DNA from: Paragordius varius
Lineage: Eukaryota > Nematomorpha
Assembly (NCBI GenBank): GCA_964247055.1
Contig: OZ176051.1
Coordinates: 5,642,001 to 5,706,000, forward strand
Direction of reading: 5' to 3'
DNA: 64,000 nucleotides
Part shown: positions 10,396 through 25,500 of the stretch, piece after piece
How the letters are laid out: each line of letters opens with the position of its first letter
Numbering within the stretch: the first letter of the stretch is position 1
Translations under genes and position numbers: made by a program
Notes under the pieces: model-generated
What the model was told of the DNA's origin: nothing
Seen by the model: the letters and a program-made list of their open reading frames with translations, nothing else
Databases searched by the model: none

Positions 10396-13300
10396 ATGGC
10401 TTATATATCTACTATTAATTCGACCTCTTTGGATACATTATCAAACAATGTTCAATCGGAATCTAAAAATCTAAATGCAGTAAAATATATAACCATACCT
10501 TCAAATCATTTAAATACATCAATGATACCTAATTCAACATCCAACACCGCTGCTTTCATTCCAAAACAAAATATTACAAAGATATTTATACCAAATATTA
10601 AAAACCTTAATAATAACAAACAGAATATAGTTTTTTATAATCCTCAGTCATTAGCAAATAAAAATATGATTGTTTCCAACAATGTCAGGTATATTATTTA
10701 TTATATATATATATAGTTCTGCAACTCCTACCATATTACCTTATAATACCATAAGCAATACCCCTATCCGCAATATAATTATGAATTCAAATAATAATAT
10801 CAAATATGTTAATTGCGAGACCCCACAATCCAACAATAAAGTCTATATTCTCCAAAATGTTAATAAAAATATGACTCCAGTGCAAAATTTAAACAGCAAT
10901 AATAATTACCAAACACCACCATCAAATATCCATAGTAATACTATCAATGGAATCTCACAGTCTAACAACAATTACAGTAGATCCACAAATTTCACCGGAA
11001 GCGGATACAATGATAAATTTTCACAACAGCATTTGGGAGGAAAAAAATCACTTTACCCAACAATATCTTCCCGTGGTAGCAGCAATGTTGCTGTTAATAC
11101 TTTGTTGCCAAATCAACTTCAATCCTCCCATCATCATAGTAGCATTAGTAGTGGTGAACGGGCCAGTAAAGGATTACGCCATTTTTCCATGAAAGTTTGT
11201 GAAAAGGTTCACCGGAAAAGAGTTACGACTTACAATGAGGTGGCAGACGAATTAGTTGCTGAATATGCGCTATCGTCTGTTTTCTCATCCACTTCATATC
11301 AGGCGGGGAACGCGACTGGAAGCAGCCCATTTATCGATCCTTTCGGTACGCAAGTTTTTTTAAAATTAATTAGGTTAGCACACTTTATAAAAAGTTTTAT
11401 TAATGAGTTTTGACAATTTTTTGTTTATTTTAATCAAATATTGCCAGATATTACGGCAAAGGTAATTATTTTTGGCTAATAGCAATAAAAAAGGAAACGA
11501 TATTGAACCTACTATATCTCTCTTTATATGTGATGATGGAAAAATTGGCGATTTATTTTTACTACTGTGATATGCAACTATTTTTTTGCTCATTTCATTT
11601 TTGTAGAATATATTTTTTGTTTTTTTTGTCATTAAAAATTTTTAAAGGGCTTATATGAGAAATTTGTTATAATCACCGCGCACATACATTAAATTATTAT
11701 ATAATTTGCATTAGTTGTCAATTGCCACAAAATACTGTGAGATTAATGAATGATTTCATGGTTAAAAAAGTATGCTAAATATGTAAGTAGATACAATAGA
11801 AAGGATTCATCAAGGGTGTTATATGATTTATTAATCTTACTGTGGCACCAAATGCATAACATTTTCAAATCAAGCAATAGTTTACGCAACATTATTTACT
11901 TTAACCTTTTTCACAAATATTTGGTATAATCTGTTAATGTTTAATGAAAATTATCTGTCACACAGATTCCTTTAATGGTATGACAACTTTTGATCATAAA
12001 AATATTCGAAGACGAGTCTACGATGCACTCAATGTGTTAATGGCCATGAACATTATAAGTAAGGAGAAAAAGGAAATACGTTGGATAGGTCTACCCATAA
12101 ATTCACAACAAGAATCGGCTACACTTTTGGTATTCTGACTTTTAGTTTGTACCAAAATACTTTTTCACATAGCAAATTAATTTTTAAGATTCCTAATTTA
12201 TGTAATGAGTTTTTTTGTACGCTTTATGAAATATATAGATTTGTTGAGGAGTTTTATATTATTTATTAAATATTTTATTTTTTACAATATTATATTCGAA
12301 TCCCATATTTTATATTTTAGAGAGAAAAAGAACAACGGTTAGCCAGAATCAAAGAAAAGCAAACTGAATTGAACAAATTAATTTTAAAAGTACATTTTTA
12401 ATTACTGGAAAACTGTCCGCTTTTTTATTTGTTAGGTTTTTGAACAATAAAAAACATTAGTGGGTAAAAACTGTAAAAACAAGAGACTCAATCAAAAAAT
12501 CTTACAAATAATATTTTTGTCATAAAAATGTATAAATACATGTCTTAAAAGTGGAATACTTTAAATAAGCATTTTTGGGATTATTACCTTTGTGCCGAAA
12601 AAAGAATATGCGCAAAATATTTTCGAAAAAGGGCAATATGTTATTTAAATTATTTCGCATGAAAAGAGGTTTTAATGTTGTTTACGCAATTTTTCCTTAT
12701 TGTGCTCTCGTACATATTGTAGCAAATCGCTTTGAAAACGCTCATTCAACGCAATAAACTTTCGGAGAAGGGAATCACACTAAACTCAAAATCCCAAAAT
12801 GAAACCGTAATGCAAAACAAAAATGATTCTTTAGACAGCAATTCCAATATGGCACTTGTTTCACACAAAGGTGGTAAGGGAATATCATCTCAACAACCAT
12901 CATTATCACTCCCTTTTATACTAATTAATACAGATAAATCTACTGTGATTGATTGCAGTATTTCCAATGATAAGTAAGTTATATGCATAATGATTGAGAT
13001 AGGATAGAAAATCTTATGCTATTTTAGAATTCGGGAAGTCTTATCGAAAATAAGCTTTTTTTGCTTTAATCATTGTCCATATTTGTCATTAACTTAATGT
13101 AGAATCACATTCGAAAAATTGTGCCAATTATTTTTATATTTATTATAATACTTTTACTAACCCAATTTCAATTTGTATCCATTTTACAATGACCCTTATT
13201 CTGTTATGCATACTTTTTGGATTTAACCTAAATTTGCATTTATAGGTGTGAATATTACTTTAATTTTAACCGTGAGTTTGAGGTACTGGACGATTACCAA

Positions 13301-15481
13301 ATCATGAAAAAATTGGGGCTTACCTACGGCCTTAATGATGAGGCTATCTCTTCATTACAAAAATATGAACGAGGAAAGTTTGTTGTTTCACCCAAAGTTG
13401 AACAAATTATAGATCCGGCGACACTCAATAACCTATTGGCAAATGTACCATTATCCCTTCAACCATATGTTAAAGGTTTTTTTTTCATTTCATTTGTTTT
13501 GCACACAAAACTATTTTTTTATTTAGTTTGTTGGGCAATCTTTATAGCTTTGTAATTTTTTAAACTTATTTTGTAAGGGTATTTTAAAAGATTATTAGAA
13601 TAGACAAGTGCTGGTATTTTGCTTCAACGCCTTTTTAAAGACGATTTTTTGATAATCTTAATTTTGAAAACCAACTACTGTAAGCTACTTTATTATATTT
13701 AATATAATTAAAATACTCACAAAAAATTGGCTTTTTGTTTAGAAATGGCAGGTTATGGAGATCGCTCGCCTGAAAACTTACAGGGTCCGTTGTGTTCACA
13801 AATTAGCGTTTTAAAGTAATTTTTTTCAGTTTATGTTAATTTATATTTATACAGATGTTATGAAAATTAACAGTCTATTTAAACAAAAACAATATAAATT
13901 TTATCCATATACTACTAATATATAGGCATTTAATTGGTCTTTGACCAAAATTCAGTAATACGGTGTATAAATTAGACGATATGGTTTTATTTTCGTTTAC
14001 TGGATCACCCCATTTATAAATTAATTCGATCATTTTGCAAAAAATAAATTTATGTTAAATTTTGTTTCAATATCATTTAAATTATGTATATGTGGTAAAT
14101 CAATTAGTAAATTTTAATTTATTGTTATAATAATTTGTTTCTTGATAGTCAACGTAATAACGGTATATTTTCATCACTTCAACCATCATCGGGTATTGAA
14201 ATGCCGTCCACATCTTTCTCTACACTGAATTTTACCAGCAATAATAATAGTATAAATACTAGCTACAATAATTCAAACAGTTTTTCAGCCCTGTTAAATG
14301 ACACAGTTTTTTCCAATACAAATGTTCAATCTCATAATGATGGCAAAAATAGCACAAATTATATTCATCACGTTAAAACGGAGTTTATTGATAATAACAA
14401 TATAAATACAGCAAATACAACGGAGTTAAATTATCAAAATTTGACGTTTAACAACAATATAAATGTTGCACCTAAAAATGTCAGTTTTCCTAATGCACAA
14501 TCAAATCATTCAAATAGTTTGCCTAATTCCACAATAAATAATGCAAAATCTTTGCCTCCCACATCTTTAGCCACTTTGCAATTCAATAATTTGTTGTCAC
14601 AGAGAGCATTGCAAATACAAAAGTAATTATTTCTCCGTAAAATATTTATCATTAAACAAATGAAATAATAAAATTAAAACAATTTATCCATTGAAAAAGA
14701 AGATAACATGTATCGAAAATTGTAGTTATAGTTTAATTTATTATTTACAAGCAGATTTTAAAATCTCGTTAACAAGATTAAAAGTAATTACTTTTTAAAG
14801 TGTTTTATGTTTTAATTGGATTCTGCCTAAAGCTTTGATTACAGTCGGAGTTTTAGTAGTTTAAAAACGTCTGACCGTTTAATGCACTTATTACAATAAT
14901 GCACTAAAGTGAAATCAAATAAAAAACAAATTAGCCTCTAAGATGCTAAAATTTAAATTATACAAGGTTTACATTTTCGAATATCTTTCATTATTAATAG
15001 ACTTTTTACTATGTTTGATCATTTGTTCATATATTTGACTAGTTTTTTGAAAAACGGTCACAAAGTTTATTAATGCACTTTACCCATACAGGCCAAACCT
15101 TTATTGTTATATTCATTGACAACTAAGAGGTGATTCGCATAATTAAAAAATAAAAATTTATTTTATAATGTTAACTCTTTTGGAAAGAATTAGCTTTTTA
15201 TATCGCATTTATATTCAAAAACAATTAGATTTAATTCCTTTTGCATTGTGATGTTTAGAAAAGTTCGAGTTGAATTACTTCACAATAGCACCAATAAGCC
15301 AGAAAATCAAAATTTTAGCGATAAAGAAAATATCCAACATAATTATAGAAAAAATATTGATAATGTTGTCAGTGGTATTTGTGCAAATCGTGATCGTATA
15401 TCATCGACATCAACTTCCGATATTTTTTCTTCTGAAGATTCTATGCAAAGCAGCAATTCACAATCGACAAATTCTTATTAA
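10396..15481 (+). CDS. TFDP: DP transcription factor (E2F dimerisation partner), Asn-rich
   Basis: Exons: 10396-10688, 10717-11345, 11966-12129, 12321-12389, 12723-12973, 13246-13475, 13743-13815, 14149-14622, 15259-15481; the sum is 2406 nt, an exact frame of 801 residues. DP proteins pair with E2F and control cell-cycle genes. Seen: a winged-helix DNA-binding domain (about residues 250-345; [20 protein letters not shown], then [20 protein letters not shown], then [12 protein letters not shown]). A coiled dimerisation stretch ([19 protein letters not shown]) and the DP core block [19 protein letters not shown] follow. About 250 Asn/Ser/Thr-rich residues precede the DNA-binding domain and a poly-Asn tail of over 200 residues follows the core, making it nearly twice the vertebrate length. 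The loop before the RRRVYD helix is also expanded. Intron 1 is only 28 nt; the others range from 191 to 636 nt. Joining the last two exons is supported only by phase. Confidence 0.93.
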
Positions 15482-16942
15482 AAATTATTCTTTAATTTAA
15501 CTCTCATTAAAAATGCCATCCATTTATTTATAACATATTAAAATTCGAAAAGATATAGGGCAGAAAATATATAAAGTAAAAATATAAAATTATTTATAAT
15601 GAGTTACAAAAAAAGATGCATTTTTTTGGATATCATTTTGTTCGATTTGAGATTAGCTCTTAATCACAAACTTATATTTTTGCTTTATATATATAGCCTT
15701 ATCTTTTCGAATTTTACTGTAATTTTCATATTAAATATAATATATATAATTTTATTTGCTGTGTGTTTACGAAGTTTACTATGTCATCAATCAAGAAAAG
15801 ATAAATTTCATAACTTTTAAGCCGTATGTTCAGTAATAACCTCTGTAAGGCAAAATAATCTTTTAAAAAAGATTTGTTCGAATATTTGTGATACATTAAT
15901 CAATGTATGTTAAAATAGGACAGGGTTCGCTTGAAGGGTTCTTAGTATTTTCAATTATTATAAAATACATTTTTTTCTTATAAAAAACCATGTTTTAATC
16001 ATCTGTTGTTAAGTATAAAATTTTGATTGAAATGGATAATTTAATGCAAACGAAAATAATGGTTCGAAAATATTTTTTACATAACATATGATCTTCATAT
16101 CAAGTATTAATATTTCATTGTTAATATTATTCGACATTTGTAATAATTTATATTATAATTTTAATTTTAAAATTGATGTTATATTATTATGTATTAACAA
16201 AAATATGTTAGATATAAAACACATTTTACAAATATATATGATATATCTTTTGACCATTATTCGATGGTCGTTAATTACGAATTTACATTTTCGATTTATA
16301 AAATAGTGTAAAAACTTATATATACAGATACAAATAAATCTTCTAATAAATTTTTTATATTATTTCTGGTTATTTTATATCAATATAAACTAATAAATTT
16401 AAGTTGGTTAATATTTTAGTATCCATTTTAATTAAATTAATTGTCAGAAAAGCAAATTAACACTTATTATATGTTTTTGATGAAAAAACTTTCAAATGTT
16501 TAATTTTTTTACTTTAAAAGTTAACTCTTAACTTCCATGGAAACAATTTAATTTGCTTTAAATTGTTAATTATATCCTCTTTCAATTCACAGTAAAAATT
16601 AAAATTATACGGAGAAATATGTAAAAATATTAAGACTCTTTGCAACGGACAAAATCATACTTTTTAAAAACTTAATTTTTCCTATGTAAACTATTAAATT
16701 GTGTTACCAATATACATCTCTATTCCATTATTTGCAAAACAATGAGTTTTATTTAAATAAATCAAGATTTAAAAAGTGTGATTGTCTTTTCGAAAAAATA
16801 TTTGTCTTTATATATTGTCAGTATAATTTCAATTTTTACTTTGCTAATTTATTTAATAAATATAAAACAATATAGCAAAAAGTAATACAAGATTTGATAT
16901 AGATTGACATAAAACCCGGTTTTTCATAACTAGAATCTAACT
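15482..16942. other. 3' flank of the DP gene, noncoding
   Basis: Nothing convincing. Open stretches at 15599-15820 and 16088-16306 are rich in Ile, Leu, Asn and Tyr, as expected from AT-rich noncoding DNA. Confidence 0.4.
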
Positions 16943-18995
16943 CAATGATACTCAAACCGCGGGCCGCATGCGGCCCTAAGAGTGCTTTAAAATTGCCCTA
17001 TGACCATATCATACTTAAATTATTTTTTTTATTGATGTATTTTTAAAATACACTAAACGAATTTTAGCTCATTTTAATGTTAATTTATTTCATTTAGATT
17101 TAATTTCGATAATTTTTATTTTTTACCCAAATTTAATTTTAGGAAAATTTCTTTACATTAAAATGATTTCAAAACTTGGCACGTTGTTTCTGTTTCAGAA
17201 CTATTTACTTTTCTATTTTGAAATTTTTATTACATTCCTTTTTTGTATTTAATCAAGTCTTTCACTCAAACTTGCATATATATAATTTTAATATCTGCAT
17301 CATTTTTATAACTCATTTCCATAAAATATTTTTCAAATCAATAGCATAATTCAAATTATATTCATTTTTTGTAAAAATTTACATAATATTTAACCATAAA
17401 TTCAAAGGATGACATCTAATGCTAAAAATAGTAAATTATCCGATAAAAATCGCTCCTTTAAAAAAGAATGGGAAGAAAAATTCTTTATCGTTTTAATAAA
17501 AGTGCTCGACTCATTGAAGATATGTCTAAATATTTTTTTAACATTACATTATTGACTCTGAAAAACTGCAAATATTTTAGTATTGCTATTGATTTTAGCA
17601 CTGATATTAGTTATCTCAATGTGCGCTCTTCGTGAGATTATGCAACGACAAAATCAACGAGGAATATTAAATTTTTTTACCAATGAATAATACCACGAAA
17701 GGAAGTGATTTTATCGAAATAATTAGCACTTTTTTCGAAATGGTATATTTATAGAAAAAATAGTTTCTATCTGCACGATGGCTTACCCTCTATGATTGGA
17801 AACAACAAAGGATTTATTCATCTTTTGAAACAAATATAATTTGCAAAATATTTTATCCTTTCACTGCTTTAATTATCAGCAAAACTTGGTTTCACTAAAA
17901 GATGAATTCCTCAATTCAGTAGTTAAAACGATTGTGGATATAGTTAACCATACACGTGGCAGAGATCCGCCGTATATTCAAAACCTTCTGAGAGATATCC
18001 ACAGTGAGTTTGAGATATTCTTCTGTACACCAGAGATGGCTAAGCTTTAGCAAAGTTTTATATAGTTTTGTTTTATGACATAAAATTACGAGTAATAGTG
18101 ACAAATGGTGGGTTTTATTAGCCTAACTTTGTGGCACTTAAAAACTTAGTAATTATAATACAAGTCCAAGGGAGCAAACCCAATTTGCTAATCAATATTT
18201 TCTTAAAGAAAAATTAATAATACATAAACAAGATTTTATGACTAAAACACTCCTATATTTTCCAACACTTAAAACGATTCATGTGGAAAATATGGAATTT
18301 ACCATGGAGATTAATTTAATAATAGACAAATCATTTAACATTTTTATCTAATGTGGTGAAATTCAGATTTAGAAATATTTGAAATTGCTTAAACTCATTG
18401 AGAATCCATGGCATATGGATATATCCAATATTAAGCAGCTTGAGCATTTCGTTTTTGACCAGGGGCATATCATTGAAGAATTCGTAGATTAAAATGATCC
18501 CAATTTGGAGACTATATTCCAGGGAATCGTGAAGAAAGATATGTGGAGTTTTGGCAAGATGTGCCAAATAAATATGAAAATATAAAAAATGGTGATCAAG
18601 TTATCTTAACTGTTTTTCCTTCAACTTACGTGTGTGAGACGGCATATTCAATAATGAAGTACGACAAGAATTAGAGTCGCTTAACCGTTGATCATAAAGA
18701 TGACGTATTAAGATTGGCATGTCATGAGGCGAAACCAAATTTGTCAAAAATTATTGGTTAATATTAAAATAATGTTGTTTTTAAAATATTTTTATTTTTC
18801 ATACTAAATGGTGCAAAACGAGTTTTTAGCTGGATTTACATCCGATCCGCAAAAAATTGATTGTGCTGATTTAGAGTTTAAATATGTGCATATGTGTCAA
18901 ATAGCTATGGAATATTTGCCATGATAAGGTTCATGGCCCTCGAAAAAAAAATATATTTTATTTGGCCCGTCAATTTTTTTTGGTGAGTATCACTG
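16943..18995 (+). mobile_element. hAT transposon, complete copy with 8-bp target duplication (copy 1)
   Basis: The left end CAATGATACTCAAACCGCGG and the right end GGTGAGTATCACTG are the inverted termini. The eight bases ATCTAACT flank both sides (16935-16942 and 18996-19003), fixing the element at 2053 bp. Inside are decayed pieces of a ZBED/GTF2IRD2-type transposase: a start like MTSNAKNSKLSDKNRSFKKE near 17410, and near 18620-18760 the hATC end TYVCETAYS, SRLTVDHKDDVLRLACHE. Stops and frame changes interrupt it, so it is inactive. It lies between the 3' ends of the DP and SLC38A11 genes. A sister copy is at 47854. Confidence 0.92.
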
Positions 18996-19003
18996 ATCTA
19001 ACT

Positions 19004-19517
19004 TATGGAACATATATTGATATAGGTATTGATATAAAAAGTTATATTAAATGACATTTATTAATTATAAAAGATGACATTGGACGAGTTGTACAAGAGT
19101 ACGGACAGAATGACACATAATGTATATAAATATAGATTTTACTTAATAAAAAGTATAAAATTGACTTTGGTCATATAAAGCACAGGTTAATATTGCACTA
19201 TAAACTTACATGGTGATAAATAAAAATGATTTTGGAATGTTATGTTTTATATTGTAAAATATTTAATATTACTAACATTTGGTATAAAATAATGTAATTT
19301 ACTATTCTTGTAAGATAATATATTTTGTTTTTAGTAAAATCAAGCTAATAATAATTAAAATAATTAAGAATATATATTTAATTAGATAAGGTCGAATATA
19401 TTCCTTAAAATCGTTGATAACAAAGCAATATTCTTTTTACACAACTTTCAAATCACAAATGATTACAGACAATTTTGGCCCATCCATATAACATGATAAA
19501 TATTTCAAAAAAACCAA
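19004..19517. other. Spacer between the hAT copy and the SLC38A11 3' end
   Basis: AT-rich, probably containing the SLC38A11 3' untranslated region (minus strand). No gene or repeat recognised. Confidence 0.4.
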
Positions 19518-22500
19518 TTAAGAGTACTGATATTTATAAAAAGGGCCTTGTTGTTGTTGAGTTAATGGTAATAAATCGTCATCGGCGTAATCAGACAGGG
19601 CTGTATATTCTATTATATCGTTAGTATCACCTAATAAACCAACATTCGGTACATTCAATATTGGATAATTATTTTGTTTTAGGTGCGATGGGCCAATCAT
19701 AGATACCAGAGGGTGAGGTTTGATTTGTAATTTTGCGTTTTGCTGTACAAGATTTTGTATGGGAAGGGAGGAAACTACTGGTAAATGAACACCTGAATGT
19801 TCATTTACATGAGCCACTGCTATGACCTGTATATACGTGTAAAAATAAAAGTAAAAGAAGTTTTTATTCAGTGTTTCATAATGTTATAGTATGAATTTCG
19901 TAGTATATAGTGAGGTTAAGGATACCAAATTGTGGTATTTGATAAAAAGTTATGATGACTTGTATTAAAAAGTATTTTCAGAAATATAGCGATATTTGAC
20001 ATTAATCTTAAGGTACAATCTAAATATGTTAGTGTATTATAAAACTACTTATTCACAACCACATAAATCTTATCTTTAATCAAAATAATGTCCCAAAGAT
20101 TAGGAATTTGCCGATTGTTGAGTATTTCTTCCCCCTAATTTTTGAAATAAAAAAATGTTCTAAAAATTTGATTTTAAAAATACATACTTTCACGGGGACG
20201 TGTCCCCGTTTAACCGTTTTCGCACAGTAAAAAAGATCCCTCCCGTGACTACAATTCACACCTTTATGCAGGTGAGAGATGATAGAGATAAGACCTAAGC
20301 CAAAAATCAACAAGCCAAGTATCAAAATAATCCAGGCCCAAGTTAATTCTCTGTGTGCCCTTCGTCCATTTTCCGAGGGGGCTGATGACATTAGGGGATA
20401 ATTCTTTGAAGAAGAATCCTTTAGAGAATTTGTAGTACCACTTACAAGTTCTGAACTCCTAACATTTTTATCCATGTTGTGTTCATCACCATCATCATTA
20501 TAATAAGTGTCCGTACCCTTTATTAAGGATGAGGATGGTTGAGAAGGCGTTGTTACATTTATCGCACTAAATCCATATTTTCGATCCAGTTTTATGAAAC
20601 ACAAAGCAGGTAGAATAAAAGCCAATGGGACGGCTGCTATGACACCCTATACACGAATTTTATACATTGTAATTTAATGAGGAAAACAAATTTTCCCACA
20701 TAATATATTAAATAAAAATTCAAAGAAAATTGTGAAAAGTTAGCATAAAACGTTAATAATATAGAGTATTTTCAAATAGTTTATCTATAAAAAGATTAAT
20801 TACTATATTCGACTCATTTTTACTATAACATAATACTGTATCGACTTAAATTTATCTGCTAAACTTACAAATACATATATTTTTAAGTTAATTTGTGTAA
20901 CAAATTAAAGAAGTATGCATACATTAATTTCCAAAACTATCCCGAGGCAATCAGTCGTAAATGAGAAAATCATGGCTAAAGCGACCAACAAAATGGTTAT
21001 AAGTGTATGCCTTTTCACAGAATACGTATTGTATGGGAAAAATATGCGTTCAACAACCTTGTGTATATATTGATAGGTAAAATAAAATTTAATACAAGAG
21101 AAAATACAGTAGGGTCCCTTTATAGAAGCCCCTAATCGTAAAAAATGACTCATTATCGGCATCTAGAATTCTTTTTTAAACAAATGAAAACTAAACTTTG
21201 TTGCCCAAATATCAATTGTTAGTGTAGAAGAGCTATCAATTACTTATTGGTGCTATATGCTTTGTAATATCCACAAATTAATTAGTTTTTAGTAGAAACA
21301 ATTTTTGACAATATAATTAATAAGGACCTTATTCATTTATTATGGTTAAATTAAATATAGTTAAATACTACTAGACGATGTTTATTTAAAAAGCTTACTT
21401 AATAGAAGGACTACAAATAAAAAATTAGTATAAACTAAATAAAATTGAAAAAATATCAAAAAATGGTACCTCACGGCAAACGAAGCATTCAATGGGATAC
21501 GTCAACATTATGGTGAATGTGAAAATTAATCGAGTAACATTTATCATATCATCGTGTCGACAAAAGTTTTCCAGAATATCTCCTAAATAGGAAATTAATA
21601 TTTAAAAATTAAAAAAAACTTATGCTAAATAGTAAACCAAAGGGTGTCTTTTAAATATAATTTTTTTAATATTCACTGTAAAACGTTGTATAAATGACAT
21701 GTTTGTTAAAATCAACAAATTGTATGATTATTCTTTTATAGTTTTAAAAAAATTTACATATTTTTGGATCAAATATTTTTTCATACGCATATAAATGTGG
21801 ATTTTATTTTGTTGAATCACATAGACTAACTTACTGCCTATAGTCAAACTTCCAATTGTTTATCATTTAGAAATTTTTTTAATTCGGTTAATATATATTC
21901 ATATTTTATAATAAACTACAGTTACGTATAATATATATAGTGATTTCATCACAAAAAAAAGACAACCTAAATGAAATTACAATTTCGACCGACCAGAAAA
22001 ACCTTACATTAAAATTCATGTTAATTAATTAAAAATATAAGTAAGCTATCCTTATTAATAGTCAACGATAAATGACAAAAAATTATATATATATATATAT
22101 ATATATAAATAGACATTTTCCAAAAACATGGGTTGAAAAAAAACAAAAAAATAAATTAATTTTTACACTTAAAATAATTAAATGTCATTAAATATTGTTT
22201 GTTTTAAAACACATAGGAAAATGCTTAAAAGACATATAAGCAAGGAAGGTGTGTATATTTCTGCACTCTTAAAGTTTTTATTTTATAGACACATCTAATT
22301 TCTCCCTTTTTCTAAAAAATCGATATTACTTATGAAATTATATATTCCATACATACACCGTTATGCAAAAAAGGGGTATACAAGGGGGTTGTATAATGAA
22401 TGGAAAAAAAGGCACATTAATAATTTATTTAATATCTTAATATTCTAATTTGGATTTTCCCCTCTAATTTGTGCAAAGAAAATATTGATCATTTACTTAC

Positions 22501-25500
22501 TTTAGCAAACAAACTAACTAAAAAAGCGAAAAAAGGGAAATTAATAGCTTTTTCCTCATGACTCTTAGCTAAAAATGACATATAATTATGTCAGCGTGGA
22601 AAAAAATAAAGTTGCTTGGTTATAAAGTAAACCTAAAAATCTTTCGAATTTTATATCATTTACAGTTCAAATTCACCCTTAAACAATTCAAATTCACCCT
22701 AAAAACAAATTATGTGTTTTTGAACTAATATAACTTATTATTTATATGAAATAAATCTTTATAGCATAGCTTATTATTTTTTCAGTATTATTTTAATTTA
22801 AAACAAAATTTTATTTTTTAACAATATATAAAAATATAGGTATTTCATCATAAAAAACATATAATTTAGAGGGTGAATTTGAATTGAAGGGTGAATTTAA
22901 ATTTTTTAAGCGTGAATGAATTATAAATGGTTTATCAAAATACGGTGCTATTTACCACTACGTTTGAAAAATAAAAAGTATTGTATATAGGAAAATAGCT
23001 CAAAAACTAAATATTTTGTAATACCCTCAGTATATCCAGTAAAAATGACGTAACCAATTACACCAAACACTAGAGTTACGATTGCTGAAACTAAGACACT
23101 CAAATGGGTAACCATATTCCAACGTGATTGAGTTGCATTGTATAGTGAATCATACAGCAAGAATGAATTATGGTGACACATAAAGGCTAAATGCAAGAAC
23201 AAAAACATGATTAAAAATTTTTTTTGAAAAAAGGGTAATCCAGAGATTACAAAAATATTTTAAGGCATAAGGTAGTACTCAACAAGCAAATTTTAAAAGA
23301 CGCCCAACATAATATTTTTCTTACGTATAATACTCATATTAATGCTATGTTACGCATTTTCACGTATTTAAATTCAATATAAGTACTTCAGGATTATAAA
23401 TAAGCTCTTTTGCAATAAGAGTATAACTGTTTTAGAGTATTAACAAATTCCATATTCAATTTAAAGTTTGATAAAGAATGAACTAATGTAAAGTTTTTCC
23501 ATAATTTGTACTTTTGGAATTTTTATGCCTTTGTTATCGAAACTATGAGGAGATAAAAAGCTTAACCACTCAATAGTATTTAATGTTTAATTTATATGCA
23601 ATCAATCTTCGAAATAATTTATTTGCATATCAAATTATATTCGTTTGTTCATATCCAAAAAATATATATTTTGGCCTAATTAAGCTTTTGAATCAAAATA
23701 ATTACCTAATATACCCAATATTTAACTCAATAAACACAGGTATTTTGTAGCCCTTACCATTAAAAAGGTTATTTCCGAGAATAAAATGTCGATTTCCTAC
23801 ATTTATAAAATTGGATACGAACCTTAATCGAAAATGTAAAGATCAAAGAGATTTTAAAATATAAAAAATGGATTTTAAATAAATAACTCTATTAAATAAA
23901 CCACTAATAGCCAAGCATGTCATATAAAAATTAAATTTTATTTGTTCTTTCGTTATTCTGGTGTGTCGCACAACATCATACATACAATTGGGATTTAATT
24001 TTCCAAAATGTCACTTTAAATATTATTATTTAAAAACGAAAGTCAAAACCATTAAACTGTGGAAAAGTTAGTCAAACATTTCTGTGTAAAAGGCTTACCT
24101 ATGAAAAAAATTTATGCCAGAATGTATATGTATTAAAACGTTAAAATCTTTAATATATATGATTTTAACATGTTGATGTCATTTTTTAAAATTTTATCAT
24201 ATCCTAACTTACAAATGAAAACTCTGATAGAAAAATGGATTATCAAAAATCAAAAATGTCTTTTAGTTAAAGATTAAAAAACGATTAAATTTGATTAATG
24301 GTTAAAATTATGTTTTTTTTTCAAAAAGGCAAAAAAAAGCTAAAACTAATAAAATCGATATAAGGCGAAATTTAATCTTTTGACAACAAACTCTACCATA
24401 GTATTATTAATATATCCATAAATCTTTTTTTGAAAAGAGTTTAAAATATTTTGAAAAAAAAATACGGGATTCTCAAAACAGAAACCATAAAAAATCAATA
24501 AATAAAGAATGAAAAAAATTAATAAGTAATTAAACATGACAATTTTAGCATGATAACACAAAAATATGATAAAATCAATCTTATTTTTCAAAACCAATAT
24601 TTTGCCCCAAACAGGTAAAAAATTAATAATGATTTTATTAAATGTAATATGCGTGTTCCTTTAATCTATACTATCCTATACTCCTACATACAACATTAAT
24701 TTTTAATTAAGGGGGGAGGTATAATTAATTGCTTCTTTAATTTCCTTTAATTAATATTCCTTATGTAACAAACATCATCATGTCATTTAAACTAATCCCT
24801 TTCTATATTTCAATTATATTTAACAATATGCATGCATTGTATTTTGGGTGTAGTATTAATTTAAAAAATGAAATATGTTTCTGAAGAAACTTAGAAATTA
24901 ACGATAAATACATGAAATTTGTATTTATAAACAAACACATTTAAAAAATTTCTATTGTACAAAGTTGTTGCTTAAATTAAACAAAAGTAAGAAAAATTAC
25001 TCATTTTAATTTTATCGCCCTGCACCAATTAAAGGACCTTTAAGTCAATAATATGGCTTTTTTAACTTTCAATTTATTTTATGCGCAAAAAACATCCAGA
25101 TTTGAGGAGTAACCTACATTTAGTTTTTTAGTTTAAAATACAATTTCCCTTTATATATTAGTAAGTGTTAAACATAAAGACTAACATTTGTTAAAAGGTA
25201 TCTAATTATTATTGATTTTCATCCAATTCATTAAACAATCATTAATAATTCTATATATTTATTAACAAAATTTATAATATCGCTCTAAATTGATATGTAT
25301 GTTGTGTAAAATGGCTCTATAAAAGAGAAGTTATTAAAAGGAAAATTTTTGTTCCCAATTTTCGTAAATGTTATTTAAATAAAAACTAACCAAAAACCAT
25401 AATCCCAATCGATGATAATATGCCGGAATGTGAAAAAGTCCACGCATCTGGTGTCGCTGGTCTAAAAAAATAAAATTTGGGAAATATAAAAATATTTGAT

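Noticed and set aside
15599-16306. Two hydrophobic open stretches downstream of DP that could be membrane peptides
   Set aside because: Ile/Leu/Tyr/Asn richness follows from AT content; nothing conserved.
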